64,000 bases of DNA from positions 46,859,914 through 46,923,913 of the forward strand of contig NC_061799.1 in assembly GCF_021462225.1 (NCBI RefSeq), in the 5' to 3' direction. Position 1 is the first letter of the stretch, and every line of letters starts with the position of its first letter. The stretch comes from Girardinichthys multiradiatus. Lineage: Eukaryota > Chordata > Actinopteri > Cyprinodontiformes > Goodeidae. The position numbers were made by a program, and so were the translations under genes. A model generated the notes under the pieces. The model had not been told where the DNA came from, searched no databases, and was given only the letters and a program-made list of their open reading frames with translations. This document shows, in pieces, positions 9,240 to 21,099 of the stretch.

Positions 9240-12125
9240 TAACACAACAGACCAACTCCAGGTTTCCTGCAAGCAACCAGAGCCTCACAACTCTGTCACT
9301 TTCAGCCTTTTCACCAAACTGGTGTCAGTGCTTAACTGGTGCTAGAGCTTAGACCAGTTATATCTAAGACAAACTCACTGACAAACGCTGAAAACCAGTG
9401 CTATCCCCTTTCAGCATGAGCTTGAGATGGACTCAGGAAGAACAGAAGCAGAAGTCCTGGTAAAATGTTTCCTCCTATCCTTTCCAATGGTCTAAGCCCC
9501 AATTTGTATTTTTAGGAGTCAAGGAGAAAGCTTCTTCTTGGAATAATATCCCCAGAAGACCCCAAAGAATCTGGTTTAGCTTCAACCACAAATCGAACAT
9601 CTCTTTGATTTGTAGTTTTATGCAGATTCACTCTCAACAAGAACTAGTTCTAAGTTCATTTCACAAAGATCTAAATATTATGTTCAGAATTCACAGCTAG
9701 AAGGTTCTGAACAATTATTTGCTTGTAAACCCAGTGGTTCTCTTCTGTAGTTCTTCTCTTGCAGTCCTACATGTTGAGATGTGGAGTGGGTCCACACCAT
9801 GGCTGCAGCCCAGTCCTGAGGGGTCGAAAGCAGAACTAGAAGTGAAAGGACACCTGGGCAGAAGGGACTTTAGAGGGTTCATTCTTTACTCTTTATGGTC
9901 GATATGGTCCAAGTGAAATGAAAATTCATGATGCATTTTATTATTACTGAATGCCTGTAAAACAATTCATCACCATATGTAGTTCAGACCGGGCTTGTCA
10001 TGATACTAAATTTCAAACTTAATACCGATACCAAGAAAAATACTCAATACAATTTTTGATACCACAGAATTTTTTTGAAGGTACGGAGTTCTTTCTGCTT
10101 AAGAGCAAAAATGATGAAATATGTTCAGTTACAAATGACAATATTTTAACTTCCTTAAACCAATAAGTATAGAACAATTCAGCCCTTATTTAGACAAATC
10201 TATGATTTAAGTGCTACTTCCCTGTTTAGCTGAGTATAAGTGTTAATATCCTTTATGGAAGTATGTACCTTTAATTCAGTGATTTAATTATTTTATCTTA
10301 TTATAATTACTTATCTACAGTGTGCCGCTGTGTGCTTCCATTTGCCTGTCAAATTGATGTTGATACAAATAACTGTTGTGCCCCCAGCCATTAATTATCA
10401 TGGATAAAATATGGAATCTGAACTGTCCACAAACAAGATGCTGGTAGGAAACGCTTCACCTTTAAATGTAGGCTAACCCCCACCTAGTCCAGCCCAGGAA
10501 GGAGGAGTCACAGCTGGAACCCCTGTGATGTCATAGAGCCACTGAAACAAAAACACTTTGCTGGCCGAACTTTGTTTCTCTTCCACGACTCCCAGAAGAC
10601 CGAACAGGAGAGGCATCGCGCATAAATGTCCGACCTGCTGGCAAGCTGAACGAATTCTTCAAACTTGGATCCAGAGTTGACAACAATCAGAAGGTCCAAT
10701 ACCCGCTGATTGAGAGCAACCAATGTTAAGTAGGATCTGCTGTCCGAATAATCCAGTGTTCATACAAAAGGGGTAATAAGGAGAAGCTTGTCTTCAACGT
10801 TTCTTTCTGAGCTTTTGCAGAAAAGCAACCTGAGCCAGACATGTCCTCAAAGAGACGTCGTTTTTAATTACGTCGCCTGAAGTGGTTTTGCCCACAACCG
10901 GAGAAGAAGGTTTCAGAACCACAGTTCTGCATGCTGATGCAGCCCGACCCCCGCTGCTACTGTGAAGCTGCAATGTTTCTTTATTTGTGCACACCACATG
11001 GTTGAGCTGGACCAACTTCGCTTCTTAAGCCACCTTTGGACCTCCTTCTTCAGAATAGTTTATGTAAGAGGTGGTGTTTGGAACGAGAAGATCAATTGAC
11101 CACACTGTTCAATCCAGTTAAAGCTGCTCTAGGCTGACACATAAATTTCATTGATACACTGAGGTTTGTGCTCGGTCTCATGTAACAAGGCAGAGCGTAG
11201 AGTATATCACGATGAGTCTTCTTAGTTTCGGTGTGTTCCACCTTCTTCATCCATGAGAGGAGTAGGATTTGGACCCTGGTACCGTGGTTATACTATTTTT
11301 CTGCTTTTCTGCATAAAATATTCCAAATTTAATTACAGTTGTAGTATGTCATTTATAGTTTAAAAGGTAAATGGAATCTATTTGTCTGAAAAGAAGGACT
11401 TAAGCAACCAAAGAGGAACAGTTACAGTATTAAAATACGGCACAGGGCGCACACCAACCCCCGGCAGCAAGACCACCCGGCACCAAGCAGGGGACACCCC
11501 CCCAGAGCCCACAACACATTGGGTAGGCATCAGCTCAATGCAGCAGTCAAAACCCGGAAGGACCAAGGTCCATGGAAATGTATTCAGCTGCAGACGTGCA
11601 CAATTTCTGTCTTTCTGGTAATTTTGCTTAATATTTTCTTTATTGATCAGCTATAACAGCAGGGTAGGATGCTACAGGTTCCTACTTCTTTCTGCGCTAA
11701 TATTCAGCTTCAGTCTGACAGCACCATAACCTGTGTTATTATTAGCCACATTAGCCTCCAGTGCCTCCAGTGCCTTTACAACTAAACAGAAGAGGAATGG
11801 ATGCTGGGGTGGTGATGGGAGCACTGGTTAATTTTGTTGATTCACTGTTTAGTTATCGACTGTGAGCAAATGGTCGCATAATCAAAATGGAGCATTGCGT
11901 GCAGGGGCAAAAATCCCATTTAATGTTAATTCACCGTTGTTTGGGGGGTGCAGTAAGCAGCATCTACGAGAGTAATTTGTGAGGAGGACATGAAAATTAT
12001 CTCTCTGCCTTTCTTTTTCCTGCCCCTTTGTGACGTTTCTTGTAGGGTTCAGCCTCAAAATGTTAAATAACGTTATTAAAAGTAATAATAGTAGTTATAG
12101 CATTGTTCTTTACTCACCTGCTTGG
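9240..12125. other. Long stretch without recognisable gene
   Basis: Nothing codes convincingly. At about 9985-10090 lies a low-complexity ACCGATACCAAG / TTTTGATACCA motif often seen in fish DNA transposons. From 10400 to 11120 the composition becomes more balanced, which might be an old LTR or transposon interior, but no motif proves it. Confidence 0.4.
11440..11575 (+). repeat. GC-rich dispersed repeat fragment
   Basis: It contains GCACACCAACCCCCGGCAGC and AAGACCACCCGGCACCAAG, which match 60345-60395 (CACCAACCCGCAGC, AAGACTACCTGGCACT). So it is one member of a repeated family. The GC-rich, C/A-skewed texture is like the large blocks at 35-38 kb and 48-49 kb, but direct homology to those was not seen. 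Confidence 0.5.
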
Positions 12126-12128
12126 CTG

Positions 12129-12129
12129 A

Positions 12130-12165
<36 letters not shown>

Positions 12166-12412
12166 TTTTACTATATGTAGTGAGGACCATGTGTTGACTC
12201 CCATTGACTTCCATTGATTTTCAGTCATTTTCAACCCTTTCTATGCCCTAACCCTGACAATAACCCTAAACCTAACTGTTAGCAAAAGAGGTCGTGAGGA
12301 CCAGCAAAATGTCCTCACTTTGGTACAAACGGTCCTCAATTTGAAGGTGAAATCAGGAAAATGGTCTCACTGTGATGCCAAGACAGGAACACACACACAC
12401 ACACACACACAG
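12129..12412. repeat. Interspersed repeat flanked by two (CA)n arrays
   Basis: CA arrays at about 12129-12161 and 12390-12412 bracket a unit containing GTGAGGACCATGTGTTGAC, CCTAACCCTGACAATAACCC and TGTCCTCACTTTGG. This layout (GTCCTCAC words near both ends, CCTAACCC inside, CA flanks) is a familiar teleost dispersed repeat. It is not a telomere remnant, since the CCTAACCC words do not form an array. Confidence 0.65.
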
Positions 12413-14343
12413 CAGATGTTGTCATTAGCACACATCCACTACCAGACAAAAAAAAATGAATATGCATAGTTAATAATAATATTAAATAAAAATAATATAT
12501 AGATTATTTTGTATCAAGTTTTTTAACAATAAAACTGAACAATCTTTGACTTTAAAAGAAATTAGATATCAGTCAAACTAATCATCAACTTTAACAGCAA
12601 ATATAAATTAGGCTTATATCTGACATTAACTTCCTGACAGAAAGTTTTCAAAACTCTGGCCTCTTTTTTCCTGCCCTCTTTTCCCTCATCTAGTTTTCCT
12701 CTCAGTCCTCAGTGGTCTCTCTTTTTCCTCCTCCCTCCGTTCTGTCCTCTTCTCTCTTCCTCTTCCCACCATCTTCTTGTGTCCTCCTCTGTCCCCTTTC
12801 ACTGTTGCTAAACTACGTCCTCGCTTGAGCTTGTTGACCATCATCAGCTCGGCTAGTTGCGTAACCAGCGAGCTTATAACAAAACAGGCTGATTTCGGAC
12901 ATAGGAAGAGAAATGTCACTTTTCAAGTTCCAACCTTGTGCTCGTTGAACATCTGGTGTGATAAATGACTTACTGGCTTTTACACATTGGTGCAGTTTCT
13001 TCATCGGGTGAGCCTGTCACTCTGAAACACAGAGCTGCCAAGAGGAGCTGCCGGTAGCCCGACCTGTTGGAAACAGCATGCGGACCAAACCACTTGTGGA
13101 ATTGGGGGGTTATGATCTTTCAGTAATTAAGAAGCACATTTTACATTTATGATTTAAATGGCTTGAGTTGTACATTTTTAAGAGTACTATATTATTATTT
13201 AAAAATGATTTTTGTGTTTACAATCATTTTGTGGGGGGCAGCATTATGGAAGGGGGGGTCACATCTCCTGTGCCTGTGTCCCCCTCGGGATTTTCGCCTA
13301 CGGTTGCACGATTAGAACAGAGTGATTCCAATCAAGCGTTGAATGGTTTGATCTGTATCTGGAGACCCATGTGTCAAGGAGGCTCAGACTGACAGAACAT
13401 TGGAGTATCTGCGTCCATGAAGCTAATATTTAAACAGATATTGTTAGCTTATGTCATCCAGGAAGTTTACTACATCACTGTTGCAGATGCAGGAGATTTA
13501 CTGACCTTTTTAAGCTGCTTTCAAACATTAGTGTCTTAGCGTTAGCTTGTACTGTTAGTGCAGCTAACATCTGGCATCGTTCAGCATTTCGTTTTATTCT
13601 TGTTGGTCTGAGTCATGGTGAAAGTACCTCTGAACGCTTTGTGAACGGCTAAAGAGGGTTGCATTTGTTTTTTTCTGGATGTACTCGTCATGATTGCAGA
13701 GTTTAAAACCTTCAGCAGCTCATTTTTTTGGTCAATGAGGCTGCAGGAAGGGGCGGGGCTGAGTGTTTGTTATTGCAGCGCTGCTGCTGGAAAAACTGCG
13801 ATAATTTGGGCAAATAAGAATGGATCAGTTAATATAGATTTTGATGCAAATTCATATCTTTGAATAATTAATTTTTTTCATTTTTCTTGTATCGATTATG
13901 TTGACAACTGGACACAGCAGACAACACGGTACTCCAGGAACATTTTCTGGACTATTTTCAACATGAAGTTGCCAGAAAACCCCCTGAAAGTTAAAAACCC
14001 AAAGGTTCATGAGCTGAGCTTAAAGCTAAAAAATATGTTCAGGTTTGGTGTTTTTCGCATCCAGAGATCTAAAAGGAGGAATAAGCTGAGAAGCAACAGA
14101 ACAGTCAGACATCAGAACACAAAAGGACTCCCACTGTCAGATGAATTCAATAACCAAAGCAGACAGAATAGATAATGTGAGGAAGATGATGTCACTTGAT
14201 CACTGTGTCATGTTTCCTCTGTTTGTCATCACACTAAAATAAATCTGAAAGGAGGAAAAATGAAGGAACTGTTTGCTAGAAATCCCTTGAATAAATGAGG
14301 CCAGTTTAATCTGGTCTTCAGCAACATTTCTCTCTTCCTTTAG
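12413..14343. other. Stretch without recognisable gene before Va-3
   Basis: No protein signature. A pyrimidine-rich tract lies at 12660-12780 and a GC-richer island at about 13000-13090. A small basic open frame at 13963-14175 has no family motif and is probably chance. Confidence 0.4.
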
Positions 14344-14517
14344 GAGTCGGCTGTGAACATCTCACTGCAGTCAAGGATGAAGAGTCCAGTTTAGAAGGCA
14401 GCTCTGGTCCTCCATCCTACAGATACTCCAACACTACAGCTGCTGCTGATCATTTCTTCTGCTATCAACAATCTCCAGGAGAACCAGTTCCTCCTGCACA
14501 TCTGACCCACTGACAGT
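14344..14517 (+). pseudogene. TCR V exon 2 fragment Va-3, truncated in FR2
   Basis: An acceptor (CCTTTAG, ending at 14343) leads into a frame starting CEHLTAVKDEESSLEGSS, clearly of the Va-1/5/7/9 group. FR1 has PPSYRYS, so there is no cysteine. FR2 has FFCYQQSPGEP, so the invariant Trp is Cys. A stop (TGA) comes at about 14512. The exon then jumps to CTCCACTAGAGGG, which normally lies in the V 3' flank. FR3, CDR3 and RSS are therefore deleted. No leader exon was found upstream. Confidence 0.85.
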
Positions 14518-14680
14518 GTAACTCCACTAGAGGGCGACATGATCCAGTAGGCGGTGCTCTACCTGTGCTCTGTGCTCCAGCATTGTGTCAATAATAAGTG
14601 GTGCTGTGAAGAGAACAATTGTCAGACTGAATGTTGAACATCAGCTAGTTTCTCCTGCTGATTTAAACCTTGTTGGACAG

Positions 14681-15308
14681 ATGGAACATTGGCTGTGGAT
14701 TATTCTTGCTGCTCTTTTCTTTGGTAAGATAGAAAGCTCAACATGTTTCCTCTTCAAACACTTGAACACATTACTGAGCTCTACATGAAGAGCTTTTAAT
14801 GTTCCTTCTACAGAAGATCAGAGCAGATCATTTCTGCTGCCATTTGTTACCTTGTAGAAACACCTGATATGGTTCAAAGTGACAATGATCAGTGAAAATG
14901 ACATCTATTCTACATGTAATAGAAGTCTTTAAAGCTGCTGATTGTTCTCCTTTAATCAATCATCTTCATTGATTCATCTCTTCCTCTGCATGTTCTGTTC
15001 TTCTCCAGAGTGTAAAGGAGACACAGTGAAGCAGCCAGAAGGAGATGTTGTTGCTGCTGAAGGAGAATCACGGACTCTGGAATGTACTTTTAAAGCCAGT
15101 GGTGGAAATGATGCCTTGTTCTGGTACAAACAAGAAGAAAACAGTTCTCCAAAGTACATGTTGAAACAATACTATCAATCCAGAGAGGTAATGCTCCAAA
15201 GTTCAGCAAAGACAGATTTCAAGCACAGGTCAACAGCTCAACTTTTAATCTGAAGATCCAGGATCTCCATCTGTCTGACTCTGCTGTGTACTACTGTGCT
15301 CTGCAGCC
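14681..15308 (+). pseudogene. TCR V pseudogene Va-4 (2-bp frameshift)
   Basis: Exon 1 (14681-14723) encodes the leader [14 protein letters not shown] with donor G/GTAAG. The intron ends in CTCCAG at 15008, and exon 2 is 15009-15308. FR1 ([11 protein letters not shown]) keeps its cysteine, and FR2 is [17 protein letters not shown]. Relative to its duplicate Va-8, two extra bases (GT, 15188-15189) shift the frame in FR3 and bring a stop at 15251-15253. The downstream FR3, the YYCAL end and the RSS are otherwise fine. The insertion makes AG/GTAATG, which looks like a splice donor, but using it would delete FR3. Probably dead. Confidence 0.9.
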
Positions 15309-15346
15309 CACAGTGACAGGAAACACCAGAACTCTGAACAAGAACC
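15309..15346 (+). promoter_or_regulatory. V recombination signal of Va-4
   Basis: Heptamer CACAGTG (15309-15315), a 22-nt spacer and nonamer ACAAGAACC (15338-15346). The spacer differs from that of Va-1 only in its last base (A for T), a change shared with Va-8. Confidence 0.92.
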
Positions 15347-15389
15347 TGCAATGGTCCACAAAATCCACTAGAGGGCCTCACACATTTGT

Positions 15390-16690
15390 ACACTTTCATG
15401 GTTTTTTAGATTCAGTCTGATCATTTATTTGATGACAAAAATCTGAAAAATAAAGTGAGAATATTATAATTTTAAATAAAACTAAATAATCCTTTTAAGG
15501 TTTACCTGGATCATCACATTTCAGTGATTAGAGCACTTTGTCTACTACATAACATTTACAACAGAGGTACCTAATTAAAATAGCAGGAGGTCCACTCCCT
15601 CCCTGATCCAAACACTTCACGGTCCGAACATTTAAAATCAAGAGAAAAATATTTTTTCATCTTTATGTAACATTTAATTAACACTAGAGTTTTTTTTACT
15701 ACTGATCAATTATTTGTATGCCCATGAAATAATCTGCTGAACAGAAAAGAGCAATCCAATTAAGTACCAATATTAGACACACTTTAAATGGTTCAGTCTA
15801 GCTGGGTTTGTCCAAATTGGTATAGCTCTGTTCTCCTTGTTGTGCCTGTGGCAGGCAGGGCAATTTGCTTAACCTTTTCCTTAAATGTTTGTCCTTCTTT
15901 TGCATCTAAAATGTTTCTGCCACAGCTTCCATGCACTCTCTGATCATTTCTCAGTCAGTGAAATGATTTTTGTGTTTTCCCAGTAAAAGTATGAAATATT
16001 AATTCTGGTTATAATATAGATGACCCTCTAATATAATCTGAAGAGATTGTGTTGTCACCTCTCATGGTTTTGGAGAAATAAATTCCTGAAAGTGGGACAA
16101 ATGCATATAATGGTTGAGCATTTTGAGGTATTTTGACAAGATATTTCTCCAAAACTGTACAGTAAAATATTAAATATTTATTATTTTACATAAAACATGA
16201 ATGTGAAAGTTGTAAAAATGTAATTAATATAAATGTTCTGTAGGTTACTTTTCTGTTATCGTCTTATTTTCTCAACCGTTGCCATGGTTGGCGTCCTTTC
16301 TGCTCCATTACCGTAATGCGCCTTGTATGCGTGACGCTAATCTTTAAGAGAGAGCTGGTGTCGGCTGACGTCCCCGCGTATTTCTGACTGTCGGCTCAGT
16401 TAACCGCAGTTTTCTTCTGTACAAGCCCTGCAGTTCGGGCAGAAGTTCAGAGGTAGGGGGGATCAGAGTCTGCAGCTTTAGTCAGCGCTAACCAATAGGG
16501 AAACGTCTTACAGCGTTCCCTGGGCCCCGCCCAGGATGTTCATGTTTCCAGAACTCAAAATTCGTTGAGTTCAACCAAAAACAGAGATCGTCAAAACCAA
16601 AAGAGAGAGTCGTAACCAAAGATTTTTGACATGTGCAAATAAAAGTTTATGTTTTGCAAATAACTTTTTTCTCTTCGTAAGAAAAAATGA
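15390..16690. other. Stretch without recognisable gene
   Basis: AT-rich to 16240, then a more GC-rich 400 bp (16260-16660) with CCGTAATGCGCC and TGACGTCCCCGCG words that could be a transposon end. No coding motif. Confidence 0.4.
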
Positions 16691-16696
16691 GTCATT

Positions 16697-16946
16697 TTAA
16701 TGGTAAATGGACTGAACTTATATAATGCTTTTCCAGTCAAACAGACCGCTCAAAGAGCTTTACAATAGAGCCACATTCACCCAATCGCACTCACTAACGC
16801 TCACACATTCATACACTGATACGCAGAACGGTAGGTAACTTGAGGTTAAGTGCCTTGCCCAGGGGCACATCGACATATGGCAGGAGGAAGCTAGAATCAA
16901 ACTGATTTCAAGAAGACTACTCTTCCTACTGAGCCACAGTCGCCTC
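16697..16946. repeat. Common fish interspersed repeat (GGTAAATGGACTG type)
   Basis: It begins GGTAAATGGACTGAACTTAT, includes AGAGCTTTACA, TTCACCCAATCGCACTCA, TTAAGTGCCTTGCCCAGGGG and ends ACTGAGCCACAGTCGCC. These words occur in this order in a very common teleost dispersed element. Recognised from memory, not searched. Confidence 0.75.
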
Positions 16947-19424
16947 ACAGTTGCCTAATCAAAAAAAGTTTTTTCAAACAATTTATTTTTCTCCCCAAAA
17001 TAAAATATTCCATTAAAAAAAAATCGTTACAACTCTGAAAGTTTTGATCACAAATTAATATTTTTTGATTGAGATTAGTTATTTTTTATTGAATAATATT
17101 GAGACAAATGTACCTACATACTCAGGCTGTCTCAAGACTTCTATAATCCAACAGAAGGTTTCTGTACTGGTTAATATTAAGGTTTTAATTTTTTTAATTC
17201 ATGAGGATTTTGAGTTTTCTTAGCGATGCATAAGGCAGTGAAAACCATGTGAACTGAATTTGTCTCTATGATGACATCATCAAAGTTGCCCAACAAGCAA
17301 AGTGAAGGAGAAGGTGAAATATTACTTCTCATACACTTTGATAAGTCTTCACCTATCAGGCACCAGAACCTCTGAACAGGTGTACATAACCATAGTGCAT
17401 GGATATAATTATCTGGTATATTGCTTGTGCAGTGTAAACAAATATTGGAAGGTGCCAAGCCCATCCTGAACATCCATTGACCTGTATAGTATACTCTATG
17501 AAGGATTTTATATTGTATTAATTGTAAACTGGTGTTACTTGTCATTTTAAAAGTTCTGGAACATATCTGAGATCAAAATATTTTGTCAAAGTTAACTAGT
17601 CCACCTCCCATCTCATAATAGGAAGGGAAATTGATTCATCTATATAAGACAGTGTCCTGTATATCTTAGACATTAATTTGGGGGGGTTGAGTTTTAGGAA
17701 CTAGCATTTGTAACCCAACGTTTTGAAGCCCAATTTTTTTTATTATTATCGAAGTAATTTATTGATATTCTAAAAATGTATTCTTGTCCATCCTGTATTG
17801 TATAATTAATCTGTTAAATGGGATGAACTAAATTCCTTCAAATATATGTTCCAGGTATTCAATTCCTTTACTCCTCCAATATGGAAAATGTATCATATAA
17901 TTTTTTTGTAGGATGTCAGGGTTGTTCCAGATGGGTGTACGTCTGCATGGGATTAGTGAAGACCATGTCATTTTTAGATATTCCCACCATGCTGTCAGAG
18001 AGCTGCTGACGTTGAGGCTTTTGAAGCATACATGCCGTTTTATATTTGAGCTAATAAATGGTAAATCTGAAATCTTAATATTATTGCATAATGTCTGTTC
18101 TACGTCTAGCCAGGGTTCATCTAGAGGACTGTGTTTAAACCATTTTGAGATGTAATGTAGCCTGTTAGCTAAGAAGTAAAGATGAAAGTTAGGCAGATCT
18201 AATCCTCCTTTATCTTTGGTCTTTTGTAGTGTTTTTAGGCTAATACGTGGGGGCTAATCTTTCCAGAGAAATTTAGTGATAGAGGAGTCCAGAGATCTAA
18301 ACCAGTCAGATGATGGTTTATTCGGAATCATTGAGAATAAGTAATTGATTTTTGGCAAGACCATCATTTTTATTGAAGCAACCCTGCCCATGAGTGATAT
18401 GGGTAGAGATTTTCATCTAGCGAGATCATCTTCCACTTTTTTTAAGAGCGGGATGTGGTTTAGTTTTGTTAAATCTGCTAATCTAGGAGAGACATTAATG
18501 CCCAAGTATGTAATATTCCCTGACTGTAGTTGTATATTAAGGGAATTGTGGAAATAACAGTTAATTGGAAGAACTGTCAATTTCAATAAATTTATAGAAT
18601 AATCCAAAATTCTTGAGAAAGAATTTATCAAATCCAATCACCTGAGCGACAGAGGTTTGTGAATGCTGGAGAAAGAGTAATACGTCATCTACATAAAACC
18701 TAAAAACTGATTTTATGTTCAATATTCCTGCATTTTATGCCTTTAATATTTTGAGTTTGTCTGATTGCTGCTGCTAGTACTTCAATAAAAATAGCAAATA
18801 ATGAGGGTGAAAGTGGGCATCCCTGCCTGGTGCCCCTCTGAAGACAGAAGCTGGAAGATCTTTGGTTATTTGTTCTGATACATGCTGCTGGGGAACTGTA
18901 TAATATTTTTATCCAGTTTATGAAAGAGCTTCCAAAACCAAATTTAGTCAAGGTTGCAAATAAGAATTTCCAGTTAACTCTATCAAATGCTTTTTCTGCA
19001 TCTAGAGATAATATATTGGTCTCAATATTTTTACTGTAGGAACAATTTATTAAATTAAGTAATCCCTTTAATAAATCCAGTTTGGTCAGGATGTATTATG
19101 AGAGGAGTTACATTTTCTAGTCTTTTATCATCTTTTTGAGATTAACGTTAATATAATTAAGGGATATTGGATGGTAGCTAGTAGGAAGTACTGGGTCTTT
19201 TCCTGCTTTTAACAGGAGAGCGATGTTGGCAGAATTTATATTTGGCGGAAGTCTGCCATTTGTTTTCGGTTTCCAGCACCATTCTTTGGAATATTGGAGC
19301 CAAAATATTCCAGAATTCTTTGTAAAACTCTGTTGGGAATCCATCTGGGCCTGGAGCTTTTTTATTGGGCATGCTTGTGAGAGCTTCTTGGATTTTGGCT
19401 GAAGTCCAGTACATCCAGGACCAT

Positions 19425-19610
19425 CTGTGGGTTTTCTTTTACCCTGTTTTTACCACCTGAGGTCGCCGTTGAGTTAAGGAGTGGATCCAGGGACTGGTGT
19501 CTCAGATCTGCTGCTGATTGTGTCTGCCAGATTAGGAGTATTTAGGGAGCCAGGTGCCAGTTTTTCATTGAGTGTTGTGCCAACGTGGTAAACCTCAGGC
19601 CTCAAGTTAC

Positions 19611-19657
<47 letters not shown>

Positions 19658-20211
19658 CTTATGTTAAGAAGAACTAACCCTCCTTGTATTCTTGCTTTGC
19701 TTCAGTGATTCTACCTGTGTGGTGCGGACGGATTAAAGGCTGCCCTCCCCGGACCGGAAAACCTCAGGAAACCCTCAAAGTCTTCAGGTCAACCTTTTGG
19801 TTCCTCAAGAATCTGCCTGGTGGCTTTGCTCCTAATTATGGTAAACCTTGTGGCTTCAGTAGGATTGTCAACTTGAGTCAAAGAAACACACCAGCTCTGT
19901 TATTGGACCTCTCCCGGACTCCAGCTCTTAAGTCCCCGACTAGAAGTTCCTTCCCAGCTGCTTGCTTCCATGGCAACAAGTAAGCCGACTGTAACTTATT
20001 GAAATATTTCCCCACCTGACTCCAACTTAGCCAACCTGCACTATTCTTCTTCCAGAGCTTACCGAGAAGCTAGGTGAGCCTGTCAGTGAGACCAGACCAA
20101 TGCTCTCTATGAACGTCAGAAACGAGACCAGATAAATAAACCTGTTAAACTGTTTCCTTTCTCCTGAGTGTGGTTATGCATGTGGGTCAAACAAATATCT
20201 AAGAATATGAC
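19425..20211 (+). mobile_element. LTR-like insertion within L1 copy B
   Basis: The L1 homology to copy A (38.3-40.8 kb) stops at about 19424 and resumes at about 20212. The insert starts TGTGGGTTTTC, holds a (TA)n run, and near its right end has a polyadenylation-type AGATAAATAAACCTG followed by CTCCTGAGTGTGGTTATGC and GTGGGTCAAACA. A TG...CA outline with a late AATAAA fits a solo LTR. No clear target duplication was found, and the equivalent L1 segment (~300 bp) is missing. Confidence 0.45.
19613..19656. repeat. (TA)n microsatellite
   Basis: A pure TA array of about 22 units within the LTR-like insertion. Confidence 0.9.
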
Positions 20212-20589
20212 ATCATTCTAGTTTGGCTTTACATTGTTTGCTCAGCATTTCCTCTTCCTGGGAAGCTTCTAACAGTTTAATAGTTTCTTCTAATTCCTGA
20301 ATACGTTTGCTTTGTATTTTCTTCTTATGTGATGAGAATGAGATTATTTTACCTCTCATCACTGCTTTCCCTGCCTCCCAGAGGACAGATGTTAATCTCC
20401 CCGGGAGGTCATTAAACTCCAAATATGAAGTCCATTCTTCTTTAAAATATTTGATAGCTTCTTCATCCTTAAGCAAGGATGATGTAAACCTCCAGTTTTT
20501 GCTTTGTGAGTTTTCTTTTTTATTTACTAGAGTTAAGGAGACGGGAGCATGATCGCTGACAGCTATAGGGTGTATCTCAGTGTCTGAAA

Positions 20590-20977
20590 TGTCAGGTTTA
20601 ATCAACCTAAAATACCATCTGTCCGTTCCTCTCTTTATTATCTTTAGGGGTCCCTAATTATAAAGAACGTTGCTCTCTAAGGATGGGAAAACATCTGCAT
20701 CGTAAACAGGTCATAAACACCATTATCTTGTAACAACACACTTCCACAGCCTCCATCATCTTAAGATCAGTGTCTTCTGTTCATCACAATCAGCCTTCAT
20801 CTTTATGACCTCCTCATCTGTGACTTCTTCCTTCTCAGCTCCATTTATGATCTTTGCCTGCAGACAAACTCATCATATCTTTACTCACACAAACATCATG
20901 AAAGGTTATAAAATCAAATAGTCAAGTTAAAGAATAGGAGAAAATATAAGATAAATCTATATTCAATTATTCCAACA
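20590..20977 (-). mobile_element. 3' LTR of endogenous retrovirus (internally deleted)
   Basis: In minus orientation this starts TGTTGGAATAATTG (right edge 20977) and ends ...AAACCTGACA (left edge 20590), and it aligns along its length with the solo LTR at 59483-59976. Compared with that copy, about 105-110 bp near the U5 side are missing between CATCTGTCCG and CTAAAATAC. The polypurine tract AGGGAGGAAA lies immediately upstream (20978-20987), as required for a 3' LTR. The left edge falls in the endonuclease region of an L1, where L1 copy A reads GAAATGTCAGTC. The shared TGTCAG is either coincidence or junction microhomology. Confidence 0.85.
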
Positions 20978-20987
20978 TTTCCTCCCT
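20978..20987 (-). promoter_or_regulatory. Retroviral polypurine tract
   Basis: AGGGAGGAAA on the minus strand, directly 5' of the LTR TG. It would prime plus-strand DNA synthesis. Confidence 0.8.
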
Positions 20988-21099
20988 GTTTATAGAAATA
21001 TTTGCTCATATTCTCATATCTCTTAACAGCCACTTCTTTTAGATTATTTTAACTGTAAGATTATTTTCATGAGTACAAAGACAATTATACTTAGAGGTA

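Larger units (their letters stand above)
14518..15346 (+). repeat. V-gene segmental duplication, copy 1
   Basis: This block aligns to 57178-58004 at a constant offset of 42660 up to the indel at 15188. The leader, intron and upstream part are almost identical. Similarity begins exactly at CTCCACTAGAGGG and fades after the RSS nonamer. It carries Va-4, and the other copy carries Va-8. Confidence 0.93.
17177..20589 (-). mobile_element. L1-type LINE ORF2 (copy B), broken and interrupted
   Basis: From right to left the minus strand shows the end of the endonuclease (VSDHAPVSL near 20560, catalytic SDH intact), a linker (RGKIISFSSHKKK near 20320), RT motifs NKKAPGPDGFPTEFYKEFW (near 19340), DAEKAFDRV (near 19000), RQGCPLSPSLF (near 18820), a YVDD catalytic box (near 18690) and the C-terminal region to about 17177. 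Stops and frameshifts occur throughout. It is the same family as the 38.3-40.8 kb copy. Its 5' part ends exactly where the retroviral LTR begins, and ~300 bp of linker are replaced by the 19.43-20.21 kb insertion. Confidence 0.85.

Noticed and set aside
12247..12275. CCTAACCC words resembling interstitial telomere repeats
   Set aside because: Only a few imperfect words, inside a known type of dispersed repeat flanked by CA arrays.
13844..13851. Ig/TCR-type octamer ATGCAAAT
   Set aside because: It lies about 500 bp upstream of a truncated V exon with no leader and is absent near all the intact V genes. Chance is enough in AT-rich DNA.
13963..14175. A small basic 70-codon open frame
   Set aside because: No recognisable motif or conservation evidence within the window.
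15185..15195. A new splice donor (AG/GTAATG) created by the GT insertion in Va-4
   Set aside because: Its use would skip FR3 and the CDR3 end and so could not yield a V domain. It is a by-product of the indel.
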